From contig NZ_JBHTKH010000004.1 of NCBI RefSeq assembly GCF_042676085.1, forward strand, positions 248,001 to 312,000: DNA of 64,000 nt, given 5' to 3'. Source of the stretch: Terrabacter terrigena. GTDB lineage: Bacteria; Actinomycetota; Actinomycetes; Actinomycetales; Dermatophilaceae. Below the pieces are notes generated by a model. It ran no database searches, was not told the origin of the DNA, and saw only the letters and a list, made by a program, of their open reading frames with translations. Shown piece by piece: positions 1-7,395 of this stretch. The position numbers and the translations under genes are program-made. Every line of letters starts with the position of its first letter. Positions within the stretch are counted from its first letter, which is position 1.

Positions 1-427
1 CGCCGGTCGGGTCCGGCGGTGCGAACCAGGCACCCTCCAAGGCGGAGTGGTACTTGAACGCGACCGTGCCGTCGCCGAGGCTGGCGTCCGCCACGAAGTA
101 GAACCCCTCACCCGAGCCGTCCGAGGCCAGCAGGCCGGCGGTCGTGGTCGAGCAGATCGGCAAACCGTCGAGGCACGGCTGCAGGGAGAGCCCGTTGCCG
201 TCGGTGTACGACGACGGGAAGCCCGTGGCGGGGTCGATCGCACCGAGCCCGGTGGGCGGAAGGGCCGCGGAGGCGGGGCTGAGCGCCCCGAAGAGGCCGA
301 CCGCCAGCGACGTGGCAGCGGCGGCGGCGGTGAGGCGCAGGCGGCGGCCGATCGATGAAGGGCCTCGGGACGCTTCAGGGACGGGCGACCGTCCGAGCCG
401 CTGTGGTCCGAACAAGCTTGCGCGCAT
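1..427 (-). CDS. Secreted protein of unknown function, N-terminal part (runs off the left edge)
   Basis: This reading frame starts at the ATG at 427-425 and stays open to base 1, so the C-terminus is outside the window. AAAAGGGGAA lies just upstream as a plausible ribosome binding site. The N-terminus is basic (several Arg in the first 33 residues), followed by an Ala/Leu/Val-rich segment and an ALSPASA-like cleavage site near residue 60, which indicates a Sec signal peptide. The mature part begins with a 'LPPTGLGAIDPATGFP' stretch and has Cys residues and aromatic strands typical of an extracellular beta-rich domain. I recall similar segments in secreted actinobacterial and myxobacterial proteins but cannot name a function. 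It lies outside the integrated element, on the chromosomal flank. Confidence 0.75.
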   Translation of the reverse strand, partial: MRASLFGPQRLGRSPVPEASRGPSSIGRRLRLTAAAAATSLAVGLFGALSPASAALPPTGLGAIDPATGFPSSYTDGNGLSLQPCLDGLPICSTTTAGLLASDGSGEGFYFVADASLGDGTVAFKYHSALEGAWFAPPDPTG

Positions 428-525
428 CTGAGTTCCCCTTTTCGCTGGACGATTCTGTCCGTCCGACCTCGAGCAGGTCATGTGACGAGACACGTTCGGC
501 GACGTCGCAAGGATGCACGGAAGGG

Positions 526-544
526 CCTTGGGCAAACCTTGGGC
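526..544. promoter_or_regulatory. Direct repeat CCTTGGGC-AAA-CCTTGGGC upstream of the secreted protein
   Basis: Two copies of CCTTGGGC are spaced exactly 11 bp apart, one helical turn, about 100 bp upstream of the secreted protein start. The 234-bp gap between 428 and 661 holds no gene. The spacing suits a dimeric response regulator, but no regulator is identified. This is an operator candidate only. Confidence 0.3.
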
Positions 545-661
545 CCAGGGCGCCGGCGGGTGTGCTTCGTGGCGACGAGGCGGCCTTCGGCGGCCGCCCA
601 TACGGGAGGGGGGACCTGCGCGGAAGGGGTGGTGGGACGCCGGGCCGGTGCAGGGCTCCTG

Positions 662-976
662 CTAGTCCTCGGCGTCTGCCCCGAGCGTGGCGACCTGCGC
701 CCGGAGCCGGCCGTCGGGATCGACGCGGGCAAGCACCCTTGCCTGCAGCAGGAGGCCCAGCTTCATGCTCCCGCCGAGAGTGACCAGGTTGGCCACCCAT
801 CTGACGAAAGGGTCGTCGATGTTGCTCGTGACGGCCTGGTCGAGGGCGAAGCCGGCTCCGAGCAGGACGACCCAGCCCAGCATCGTGAAGAAGCGTGCGG
901 TGAGGAATCGCCTCATCTCGGTGGTCACCGCCGCAGCGTACGTGTGGAACCACCCACCGCGGCACTTGTCACGCAT
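662..976 (-). CDS. Small membrane protein, unknown function
   Basis: About 104 residues from the ATG at 976; an in-frame TTG at 997 and an ATG at 916 are alternatives, and none has a clear ribosome binding site. Two hydrophobic segments are visible, one around 'MLGWVVLLGAGFALDQAV' and one around 'WVANLVTLGGSMKLGLLL', separated by a short polar turn with 'NIDDPFVRW'. The C-terminus is acidic (GADAED). It reads away from the tRNA-derived repeat, toward the secreted protein gene. I do not recognise the family. It resembles small two-helix actinobacterial membrane proteins of unknown role. Confidence 0.6.
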   Translation of the reverse strand: MRDKCRGGWFHTYAAAVTTEMRRFLTARFFTMLGWVVLLGAGFALDQAVTSNIDDPFVRWVANLVTLGGSMKLGLLLQARVLARVDPDGRLRAQVATLGADAED

Positions 977-1020
977 CGGCAGCAGCCGGAAGGTCAAGCC
1001 TCAGGCGGAGTCATACAGAT

Positions 1021-1071
1021 CGTGTGGTGGGCCCCGTCGGGCTCGAACCGACGACCGGCGGATTAAAAGTC
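1021..1071. repeat. attL: tRNA-Lys 3'-end remnant (51-bp direct repeat)
   Basis: These 51 bases are identical to 11766-11816 in the same orientation and correspond to tRNA-Lys nucleotides 30-76 plus 4 bases downstream. Identity stops inside the anticodon stem, so this copy is not a tRNA gene. It is the chromosomal 3' end displaced by integration. Confidence 0.9.
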
Positions 1072-1313
1072 GGTCCGAGGGGTGCGGCGCCGCAAGCCCG
1101 TGAGGACTTTCGAGCACGGATGTTCAGTGCTCGTTGCTGTGGGCTGCCGTCACCTTCCGAGCCGGCGTGCCCCTTTTGCGCCCCCAAGCGGCTCTGCGAC
1201 GCCCGCGGGAGTGTCGCCCCCGCTTCAGGCGCCGAAGTTGGCTTGCATGCAAGGGTTCTTGTGTGGCTCGCCGCCTGCGTGTTCTTCGGCTGTCGTTGGA
1301 GTCTGACGGGCGA
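1072..1313. other. Left end of the element, no gene seen; holds a 19-bp copy of the integrase 3'-end sequence
   Basis: No convincing gene lies here. GTGCCCCTTTTGCGCCCCC at 1167-1185 also occurs once more, at 11681-11699 in the 3' end of the integrase gene. GCGGCTCTG follows both copies with a 1-base spacing difference. Both copies lie inside the element, about 95 and 67 bp from the nearest att copy, in the same orientation. They may be integrase arm-type sites or the remnant of an older integrase gene. Confidence 0.45.
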
Positions 1314-1757
1314 TCAACTTGGGCACCATGTCCCGCAAACCCGCCACGCGGGTCCGCGCAGTGACGCGAACGAGCCAGGCTGGATGGTGCCGCGCAGAAG
1401 GCGCTCGAGGAAGCCGGCCGGGCGGGTCGTCGACGCCAACACGCGCTCGAGGTGGGCAGTGGTCCTCCATGGGAGCAGACGCAGAGCACGACGGCTGGGG
1501 CCTCCCTCGTCCAGGCGCCTGAGTTCCAGCAGATCGTCGAGGCCACTCATGCGAGGGTCCTCAGGCAGGTCGGGCTCCGCCGTGGGCTCGTCATAAAGCG
1601 TGGGGGCGGCGGGGTGCGCGAGGACGGCGCGCCAGCGCCGCCCGCAGCGCGGGGTCCCTGCCGCGGGCCCCCGCGCTTTTCTGCGCCGAAGGCGCAGCTT
1701 GAGCCAGTACAGAAACTCCTCACGGCGGCCATCGCTACGTGTGAGAGTGGGCGACAT
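1314..1757 (-). CDS. Possible hypothetical protein, Arg-rich
   Basis: The 147-codon frame starts at an ATG with GGAGAGG eight bases upstream, which is the main support for it. The N-terminal third is strongly basic (RRREEF-like and LRLRRRK segments). The middle is acidic and proline-rich (YDEPTAEPDLPEDP), and the C-terminal half is Leu/Arg-rich. I recognise no domain. It overlaps the divergent decayed frame at 1741 by 17 bases. In such GC-rich DNA the frame could be fortuitous, so confidence is low. Confidence 0.3.
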   Translation of the reverse strand: MSPTLTRSDGRREEFLYWLKLRLRRRKARGPAAGTPRCGRRWRAVLAHPAAPTLYDEPTAEPDLPEDPRMSGLDDLLELRRLDEGGPSRRALRLLPWRTTAHLERVLASTTRPAGFLERLLRGTIQPGSFASLRGPAWRVCGTWCPS

Positions 1758-2135
1758 ACGACGCCTCTCCGCCGATGAGCTCTCGGTCGGCCTGCGAGTC
1801 TTCTATGCCGGCGCCAGGAGCAGTGACGACGTCCTGGACTCACAGCGACGACGCGTTGGGCATGTGCTGATGCCGGGACATCCGGGCACGATTCGCGAGA
1901 TGGAGAACGTGCACCACGTCGTTGTCGCGTTCATGGGCCTGGAGACTGAACCGATCAGTTGGGGAGTCGGTTTTGGTTGTGACGAGCGACAGGCATCTAC
2001 CCGGGACTCCTCATCCCAGAGCCGGATGAATGGGAGAGAACCGTTTCTGAGGGGTGGTGGGCAGTCCGCCAGTAGGACCCACGGCTCTACCCACTGCTCA
2101 GGGAGCGGCATGACAGCGGGTTGGTCAGGGGCTAG
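1741..2135 (+). pseudogene. Decayed hypothetical gene (frameshift plus internal stop)
   Basis: From GTG 1741 the frame reads as ordinary protein (DIRRLSADELSVGL ... ENVHHVVVAFMGLE ... ISWGVGFGCDE) to about 1985. A protein-like sequence then continues in another frame (TGIYPGLLIPEPDEWERT ... EGWWAVRQ), meets a TAG near 2070, and runs on as DPRLYPLLRERHDSG to a TAG at 2133-2135. One frameshift and one nonsense change would explain this. The next gene starts 10 bases later, which suggests a former operon. I do not recognise the family, and the gene may be only partly real. Confidence 0.35.
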
Positions 2136-2144
2136 CGTGCGAGC

Positions 2145-2582
2145 GTGCAACCGCTCTCAACCGCGCTGATTCGACGTCCGTTTCACTGGGGCATCGTGAT
2201 CGTTTCCGACGTGAAGTCTGGCGGCGACATTCCAGAGGTTCATCCCAACGCTCTGGTGACCGCCAACGATCACGGCGTGATCGTTCTTGTCCGCCATGCT
2301 CAGGACATTCCCTCCTTCGACGGTAACTTCGATTGGGCTGAGTCGGAAGTCATGGTGCGCCTTCTGCCTGCCAGCGCGGCCACGCGGACGGACCGCCGGG
2401 AGGTGTTTCGTGGGCGACTAAGCGTTCCGAGTGGTCGCATCTCCATGGGTGATGCCGACGACGAGGTGGTTCACTCGGCGCACAGCGGGCTGAATGAGGT
2501 TGTCATCACGGTGGCAAGGGACGTCGACGAGTCCGACCGATCGCCCGACGCCATCCAGATCGATCTGCTGCCCGTGGAGTAG
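2145..2582 (+). CDS. Hypothetical protein, about 145 residues
   Basis: The frame opens at GTG 2145; a GTG at about 2193 is an alternative start that would remove the odd N-terminus. The sequence is protein-like, with alternating hydrophobic beta-strand patterns (GVIVLVRHAQ, EVMVRLLPAS, GRLSVPSGRISMGDADDE, NEVVITVARD) and an acidic C-terminus. A 'GRLSVPSGRISMGDA' strand-turn-strand is reminiscent of small beta-sandwich proteins found as cargo or immunity-type proteins in Actinobacteria. That is only an impression and I assign no function. Third codon positions are richer in A/T than in the flanking chromosome, in keeping with acquired cargo. Confidence 0.6.
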   Translation: MQPLSTALIRRPFHWGIVIVSDVKSGGDIPEVHPNALVTANDHGVIVLVRHAQDIPSFDGNFDWAESEVMVRLLPASAATRTDRREVFRGRLSVPSGRISMGDADDEVVHSAHSGLNEVVITVARDVDESDRSPDAIQIDLLPVE

Positions 2583-2613
2583 GCGACTCGCGGCAGAAGA
2601 GGACGTCTGGAAC

Positions 2614-2850
2614 TCAGCCCGCCCACTCGGCAAGCACGGGCTCGAAGATCTGCCGCCCTTCTTGAAGGTGGTTCTCCTGGTCACTCATGTACGAGGCGAA
2701 CTCCAGATCGCTTGCAGTCTTCCGCAGCAGTTGCGGCAGCGGCGCCGACGCGTTGTCCAGCGCCCCGGCAGCTTGCTCGGCCAGACGTGAGAGGTCGAGC
2801 AACGTCGCGCACGGGACGGCGTACGTGGCCCGATCGATCTCGCGTCCAAC
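2614..2850 (-). pseudogene. C-terminal fragment of an unrecognised gene
   Basis: An open frame of about 80 codons ends at the stop at 2614-2616 and can be read upstream to about 2850, where it meets the stop of the protease gene on the same strand. It encodes a helical segment (LLDLSRLAEQAAGALDN, LLRKTASDLEFASYMSDQ, GRQIFEPVLAEWAG). The only start inside is a TTG at 2802. It looks like the tail of a longer protein whose 5' part was lost when the protease segment joined here. A 62-residue gene from the TTG is the alternative. Confidence 0.3.
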
Positions 2851-4053
2851 TAGTAGGCGTCGACACCCCAGCGCGTACGCGCGTCGATGACCCAGCTATA
2901 GAAGGACTCGACCGAACTGCCGCCCGACAGGACGCCAACGCCAGTGGCCGAAACCCCGTCACTCGCCGTCACCCATAGTGGGCTACCAGAATCGCCTGCG
3001 AATGTACCAATTGGCGCATGGATCATGCAGTTGATGGTGACGTTCCATGGCGCGCCATAATGGACGTCTCGACATACGTCGTCGATAGCTGCGCAGTGCT
3101 TGGCCTTTGTTTTGGCGCCGAAAGTGCATGACCAATCGTTGAAAACTGCCGGCCCGAAGCCAGTGACATCGACAGATCCGGTTCCGTAGTACACGGTGCC
3201 GTATGCCGTGATGGTGTTCGTCGAACTATATCGAATCACCGCCATGTCGCCGCTTGGCGGGTTAATGAACGACGCCGCGTTCTGGCCCAAGTATGTACCG
3301 TCACTATGTCCGAGGAGGGTTGATCCGCCAGCCCAGGTATAGAACCACGGAGTCGAAGCCGTTCCTGAATAGGTATCCGCTTGTACGCAATGTGCGGCGG
3401 TTACGAAATGATAGACGCCGCCCTTGACGACGTTGAAGGCCATCGTGCAGCCGGTGTACATGGGGTTTGCGGGATTTCCGCTGTACGCCGAAGTGCCATA
3501 GCCGCCCTTCGTCGTCAATGCTGCCCTGGGCGAAGCGCCGTTGCTCGTCTCGCTTGCAATGAACAGCTCACCGAAGGCCGCCCTCTCCCGCGCCACCAGC
3601 GACAGGAACTCCTGGTTCGTCGTGGGCTGGAACTTAAGTTCAACGCGCCCCTCTACTTGATCCACGCGACGGAATAAGCAGGTGCAGCGTCCACTTTCTG
3701 AAGGTCCCCGGATACCTGCTCTTTGATGGCGGTCAGATCCGCAACCGATGGACCGCCCGGCTTAGGCACGTAGGCCCAACGAACCTGACCGTCATACTGC
3801 TCGCTCACGCGAGAGGCCCAGTCAACGTACTCCTGAGAGTCGCCCGCACCAATCAGCAGGACTGCCAAGCCCTTTTCAACCGCTATCTCGCGCTGTGGCC
3901 ACGACGGATGAGCGGCCACCTGGGCCCGCAAGTAGAGCTGATGCCAGCGGGCACAGGGATGGTGGCGCCCGCGCTTGCGTCCGTACCTGCGAACAAGGTG
4001 GCGAGCAGGCCGCCCAAGCCGGCGATTGTCATTGCCATGAAATGCCTGCGCAT
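2850..4053 (-). pseudogene. Trypsin-like (S1) serine protease gene, broken by two frame breaks
   Basis: Three parts follow each other on this strand. First comes a signal peptide from ATG 4053 (GGGGA five bases upstream; MTIAGLGGLLATLFAG core; ASA cleavage site). Second is a 392-base segment (3931-3540) encoding the same sensor-like region as the plus-strand gene at 5000-5392. Third is a chymotrypsin-fold domain with TAAHC (His), a GDMAVIRY segment (Asp) and GDSGSP (Ser). The signal peptide joins the second part out of frame. One G is missing near 3667 relative to the plus-strand copy (GTCGCGTGG against GTCGGCGTGG), so the sensor part ends in a premature stop and the protease part is in another frame. 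The catalytic triad itself is intact, so recombination with the other copy could restore an open frame. Confidence 0.8.
3540..3931 (-). repeat. Left arm of a 393-bp inverted repeat
   Basis: The reverse complement of 3540-3931 matches 5000-5392 throughout except for one missing G near 3667. The arms flank a 1,068-bp segment that carries the ECF sigma factor gene and the 5' ends of both half-genes. Confidence 0.92.
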
Positions 4054-4127
4054 CGTCGTCCCCTGTCGTTCGAGCTGCATCATCAGCATGCGCCGGTCCC
4101 CACACGGCGCCGTGAGGTTGGGCGTAA

Positions 4128-4143
4128 TGTGACCTAGATCACA
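4128..4143. promoter_or_regulatory. CRP-like palindrome between divergent genes
   Basis: TGTGACCTAGATCACA fits the CRP/FNR-family consensus TGTGA-N6-TCACA exactly. It lies between the signal-peptide start at 4053 (minus) and the sigma factor start at 4203 (plus), a natural operator position for either promoter. Actinobacterial Crp proteins use the same consensus. Binding here is inferred. Confidence 0.55.
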
Positions 4144-4202
4144 CTGAATCGCCGTCCTTCAGGGCCGGTCTCCGGCGTGTTAATGGCATGGGAGGTCCTG
4201 TC

Positions 4203-4724
4203 ATGCCGGGTGTGGCAACTGGGTTCGACGAGTTCGTGCGGAGGAGCACACCGACTCTGTCGCGAGCTGCGTACGCCCTGACATCGGAAGTTCACATCGC
4301 GCAGGACCTCGTCCAAGAAACTCATATCCGGATTGCTCGACACTGGGATCGGCTGTCTAGCGAACCTGAAGACCCGCTCCCATACGCGAGGAAGACCTTG
4401 TACCGCCTTTGGCAGGACTCTTTGCGCTGGCGCGCTCGCCACCCGGAGCGGCTCGGTGATCTGCCTGATGGCATGACCAAAGCCGAGGCTCGAGACCCGT
4501 CCGACACTCTCGATCTCCAAGCAGCCTTGGCGAAGCTCCCTCGCCTTCAGAGGGCTCTTCTGGTCCTCCGCTACTTGGAAGGGCAGACAGAATCTCAAGC
4601 AGCGGAGATCCTCGGGTGCAGCCTCGGAACCGTTCAATCCCAGAGCCGGCAGGCTCTCTCGACACTTCGGGCCACCTATCGGTCGGCCGAAAACGGGCTT
4701 TCCCCAAGGGGTGGAACCTCATGA
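4203..4724 (+). CDS. ECF RNA polymerase sigma factor, SigE family
   Basis: This alternative sigma factor of about 173 residues would direct RNA polymerase to a small regulon. I chose ATG 4203 over ATG 4188 because GGGAGG at 4191-4196 sits at ribosome-binding distance from 4203 and inside the longer frame. Region 2 covers the first third (FDEFVRRSTPTLSRAAYALT, AQDLVQETHIRIARHWDRL). Region 4 carries LPRLQRALLVLRYLEGQT and the helix-turn-helix SQAAEILGCSLGTVQSQSRQ. The stop overlaps the start of a membrane protein gene (ATGA at 4721), so the two are translationally coupled, as expected for a sigma factor and its membrane regulator or target. Codon use is less GC-rich than in the chromosome. The whole gene lies inside the segment between the inverted repeats. 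Confidence 0.88.
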   Translation: MPGVATGFDEFVRRSTPTLSRAAYALTSEVHIAQDLVQETHIRIARHWDRLSSEPEDPLPYARKTLYRLWQDSLRWRARHPERLGDLPDGMTKAEARDPSDTLDLQAALAKLPRLQRALLVLRYLEGQTESQAAEILGCSLGTVQSQSRQALSTLRATYRSAENGLSPRGGTS

Positions 4725-5419
4725 ATCCGAATCTTGGTGAAGATCTTGCACGCTATGTCGACGCCATGCCGCTGCGCCAAGACAGCGCATATGTCCAGGC
4801 GGTTTGGAGTTCCGGCAGACGTCGACGAGCGCGGGCCCGATTGGCGGTCAGCGCTATAGTTGTCGCTGGCGTTTTCGGCGTAATCCTGACTCTCCACGAT
4901 GCCACTACAGGACTCCTGGCACAGGTAGCACCCGCGGCACCCGTGGCGACCAGCGTGAACTCGACTGATGGACTGCCCATGGATCAACTCGTCCGCGATT
5001 TGCGGGCCCAGGTGGCCGCTCATCCGTCGTGGCCACAGCGCGAGATAGCGGTTGAAAAGGGCTTGGCAGTCCTGCTGATTGGTGCGGGCGACTCTCAGGA
5101 GTACGTTGACTGGGCCTCTCGCGTGAGCGAGCAGTATGACGGTCAGGTTCGTTGGGCCTACGTGCCTAAGCCGGGCGGTCCATCGGTTGCGGATCTGACC
5201 GCCATCAAAGAGCAGGTATCCGGGGACCTTCAGAAAGTGGACGCTGCACCTGCTTATTCCGTCGGCGTGGATCAAGTAGAGGGGCGCGTTGAACTTAAGT
5301 TCCAGCCCACGACGAACCAGGAGTTCCTGTCGCTGGTGGCGCGGGAGAGGGCGGCCTTCGGTGAACTGTTCATTGCAAGCGAGACGAGCAACTACCCACG
5401 GCCGGCTGGAGGGCGCTGA
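4721..5419 (+). CDS. Membrane-anchored protein encoded with the sigma factor; truncated relative of a protease fusion
   Basis: This 232-residue protein begins with a short cytoplasmic region (GEDLARYVDAMPLRQDSAYV), then an Arg cluster and one transmembrane helix (ARLAVSAIVVAGVFGVILTL, about residues 38-58). An extracytoplasmic segment of about 150 residues follows. The part from codon 94 to codon 224 is the inverted repeat and is in frame throughout. After base 5392 the frame runs only nine more codons, of unrelated sequence, to a stop. On the other strand the same repeat leads in frame into a trypsin-like protease. I infer that the ancestral gene encoded a membrane-anchored protease or protease-linked sensor of about 453 residues, and that this is its truncated half. 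An anti-sigma-like role for the N-terminus is possible, but no ZAS motif is visible. Confidence 0.7.
   Translation: MNPNLGEDLARYVDAMPLRQDSAYVQAVWSSGRRRRARARLAVSAIVVAGVFGVILTLHDATTGLLAQVAPAAPVATSVNSTDGLPMDQLVRDLRAQVAAHPSWPQREIAVEKGLAVLLIGAGDSQEYVDWASRVSEQYDGQVRWAYVPKPGGPSVADLTAIKEQVSGDLQKVDAAPAYSVGVDQVEGRVELKFQPTTNQEFLSLVARERAAFGELFIASETSNYPRPAGGR
5000..5392 (+). repeat. Right arm of the 393-bp inverted repeat
   Basis: It matches 3540-3931 in inverted orientation and carries the intact GTCGGCGTGG. Identity begins at T5000, a codon boundary of the plus-strand gene, and ends at C5392. Confidence 0.92.
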
Positions 5420-5931
5420 CACTGAAGCGGGCCATCTACTCGCCGCCCACCAAGCGGCGGGCCAGCGGCACCTGTCAAATGGAGGTGCCGGCAGCACACG
5501 TCCATCGGGTAACGCAACGGCCTACCGCATTACACCCGAAGCAGCGTGATCAGGGCTGAGCCGATACGACCTTCTCCGGAGCTGCGTGCAGCCCGTCACC
5601 CGCGACAGCAAACCTTCTCACAGGATGTCGGCGCCCAAGATCACACTTCCTCAGCCGTCCGGCCCCCCGGCGCTTCCTCATGCGCCCGCAACGGTCGCTC
5701 ATCGGCTGCTTGTTTCATTGACGCAGGATCGGTGCTTGGCAAGGCTCGGTCCAGGCGTCCGGGCTGTCGCTCTCACATCGGCTGCTCACTCTTGGGTGTG
5801 GCTCTCATTTGGCCTGCGCAGTCCCGGACGTCGCCAGGGCCGGGAGAGGCTCAAGAGGGGTGTGCCCAAGCTGCAAGCAGCGTTGCCCTCCCAGCTCGAT
5901 GACCAATCCGGTTCGAGCAGAGGAGAACACG
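5420..5931. other. Gene-free stretch: unassigned debris plus probable IS110 left end (bridge RNA candidate)
   Basis: No convincing gene lies between the truncated membrane protein and the IS110-type gene. The part nearest the transposase start (about 5640-5931) is where IS110-family elements carry their long non-coding left end, which in characterised members encodes a bridge RNA. Several short inverted segments are present, but I could not fix the element boundary or the RNA fold by eye. AGGAGA at 5921-5926 is the ribosome binding site for GTG 5932. Confidence 0.3.
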
Positions 5932-6118
5932 GTGAAAGAGCAACCAGCGGATCGCGTGGTGATCGGGATGGACCCGCACAAACGCTCGGTCACAATCGAG
6001 GTCATGCGCCCGGATGAGTCGGTCGCCGCTGGTGGCCGGTTCGACACCGACCGGTCCGGCTATGCGGCCATGCTCGAGGTGGCGCGGGCGTGGCCCGAGC
6101 GGGTGTCCCGTTCCGGGT

Positions 6119-7066
6119 TTAGTGGAGGCTCGGAACTGACGCGACGACGGTAGCCGTCACGGGGTTGTGTCGGTAGTGCTGGTCTTCGTACTCGGCGGGC
6201 GGGATGAGCCCGAGCTCGCCGTGCAGGCGTTGGTGGTTGAACCAGTCGATGTACTCCGCGACGGCGATCTCGAGGTCGTCGATGGAGCGCCATGGGCCGC
6301 GGTTGCGGATGAGCTCGGCCTTGAACAGCGAGTTGAACGCTTCGGCGAGGGCGTTGTCGTAGGAGTCACCGGTCGAGCCCACTGAGGCGACCGCGCCGGC
6401 GTCGGCCAGCCGTTGCGTGTAGCGGATGGCCAAGTACTGGACCCCCTTGTCCGAGTGGTGAATCAGGCCGGTAGTGTCCCGGCCGGCTCGAGCCCGGTCC
6501 CACAGCCCCATCTCGAGGGCGTCCAGCGCCAGGTCGGTGCGCAGGTTCTTCGACAGCTGCCAGCCGACAACCCGGCGGGAGAAGACGTCGATGACGAAGG
6601 CGGCGTACACCCACCCCGCGAAGGTGCGGCAGTAGGTGATGTCCGCGACCCACAGCTGGTCCGGTGCCGTGGCGGTGAACGCACGCTGCACCAGGTCCGG
6701 GCGGGTGTCCGGTCCGCTGCCCGGGATCGTGGTGCGCGGCCCCTTCGCCCGGCTCACGCCGTGCAGCCCAACGGATTTCATCAACCGGTGGGTGGTGCAG
6801 CGAGCCACCAGATGACCCTGCCGGCATAGCTCGGCATGCACCTTGCGGATGCCGTACACGCCGTAGTTCTCGGCGTGGATCGTCACGATCTTGGCCAGCG
6901 TCGCGGCGTCACTCACCGATCGTGCCGACGGGGCGCGCTTCTTGGCCGCGTAGTACGTGCTCGGGGCGATCTGTGTGCCGGCCCCCGACAGGACCGTGCA
7001 GATCGGCTCGACCCCGAACCGGTCGCGGTGCTCGTCGATGTACTCGACGAGCACCGCAGTGGGCAC
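6119..7066 (-). CDS. IS3-family transposase OrfB (DDE integrase domain)
   Basis: This is the catalytic half of the transposase, 315 residues as read from its first start. It has an HTH_21 segment (LAKIVTIHAENYGVYGIRKV), then an rve integrase core. The DDE triad is visible as D142 (VADITY), D206 (HHSDKGVQY) and E242 (NALAEAFNS), with DD-35-E spacing. In this family OrfB is normally made as an OrfAB fusion by -1 frameshifting. A run GTTTTTC near the end of orfA, before AAELDRKLK, is a plausible slippery site. No frame damage is visible. Confidence 0.93.
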   Translation of the reverse strand: MPTAVLVEYIDEHRDRFGVEPICTVLSGAGTQIAPSTYYAAKKRAPSARSVSDAATLAKIVTIHAENYGVYGIRKVHAELCRQGHLVARCTTHRLMKSVGLHGVSRAKGPRTTIPGSGPDTRPDLVQRAFTATAPDQLWVADITYCRTFAGWVYAAFVIDVFSRRVVGWQLSKNLRTDLALDALEMGLWDRARAGRDTTGLIHHSDKGVQYLAIRYTQRLADAGAVASVGSTGDSYDNALAEAFNSLFKAELIRNRGPWRSIDDLEIAVAEYIDWFNHQRLHGELGLIPPAEYEDQHYRHNPVTATVVASVPSLH

Positions 7067-7074
7067 AGCGGTGC

Positions 7075-7395
7075 CTACTTCAGCTTGCGGTCGAGCTCCG
7101 CCGCCGCGAAAAACGCGGACGCCGTCCGCAGGATCTCGTTCGCCCGGCGCAGCTCCTTGACCTCCCGCTCGAGCTCGGCGATCCGCTTCGCCTCAGCGGT
7201 GCTCACGCCCGGGCGGTGGCCCTCGTCGACCTCTGCCTGCTGGACCCAGTTGCGCAACGTCTCCGGGTTGATCCCGAGCTGCTCACCGACCCGCCGGAGC
7301 GCACCTTGCTTGGTGTCTGGGTCACGCCGCAGATCGACGGCCATCCTGATCGCCCGCTCCCGAAGCTCGTCCGGGTACTTCCTCGGTGCTGCCAT
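7075..7395 (-). CDS. IS3-family transposase OrfA (helix-turn-helix protein)
   Basis: About 106 residues from the ATG at 7395 (MAAPRKYPDELRERAIRM). It carries the transposase-8 helix-turn-helix (GALRRVGEQLGINPETLRNWV) and a C-terminal leucine-zipper-like coiled coil (RIAELEREVKELRRANEILR) that mediates OrfA/OrfAB multimerisation. It ends nine bases before the first start of orfB, which lies in a different frame, as in other IS3-family elements. It binds the element's terminal repeats. Confidence 0.93.
   Translation of the reverse strand: MAAPRKYPDELRERAIRMAVDLRRDPDTKQGALRRVGEQLGINPETLRNWVQQAEVDEGHRPGVSTAEAKRIAELEREVKELRRANEILRTASAFFAAAELDRKLK

Noticed and set aside
1021..1071. A tRNA-Lys gene at the left end
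   Set aside because: Only nucleotides 30-76 are present; the 5' half and anticodon stem partner are missing, so it is an att remnant.
5393..5640. Small plus-strand frame ending near 5549
   Set aside because: It overlaps the inverted repeat in another frame, has low-complexity composition and no ribosome binding site.
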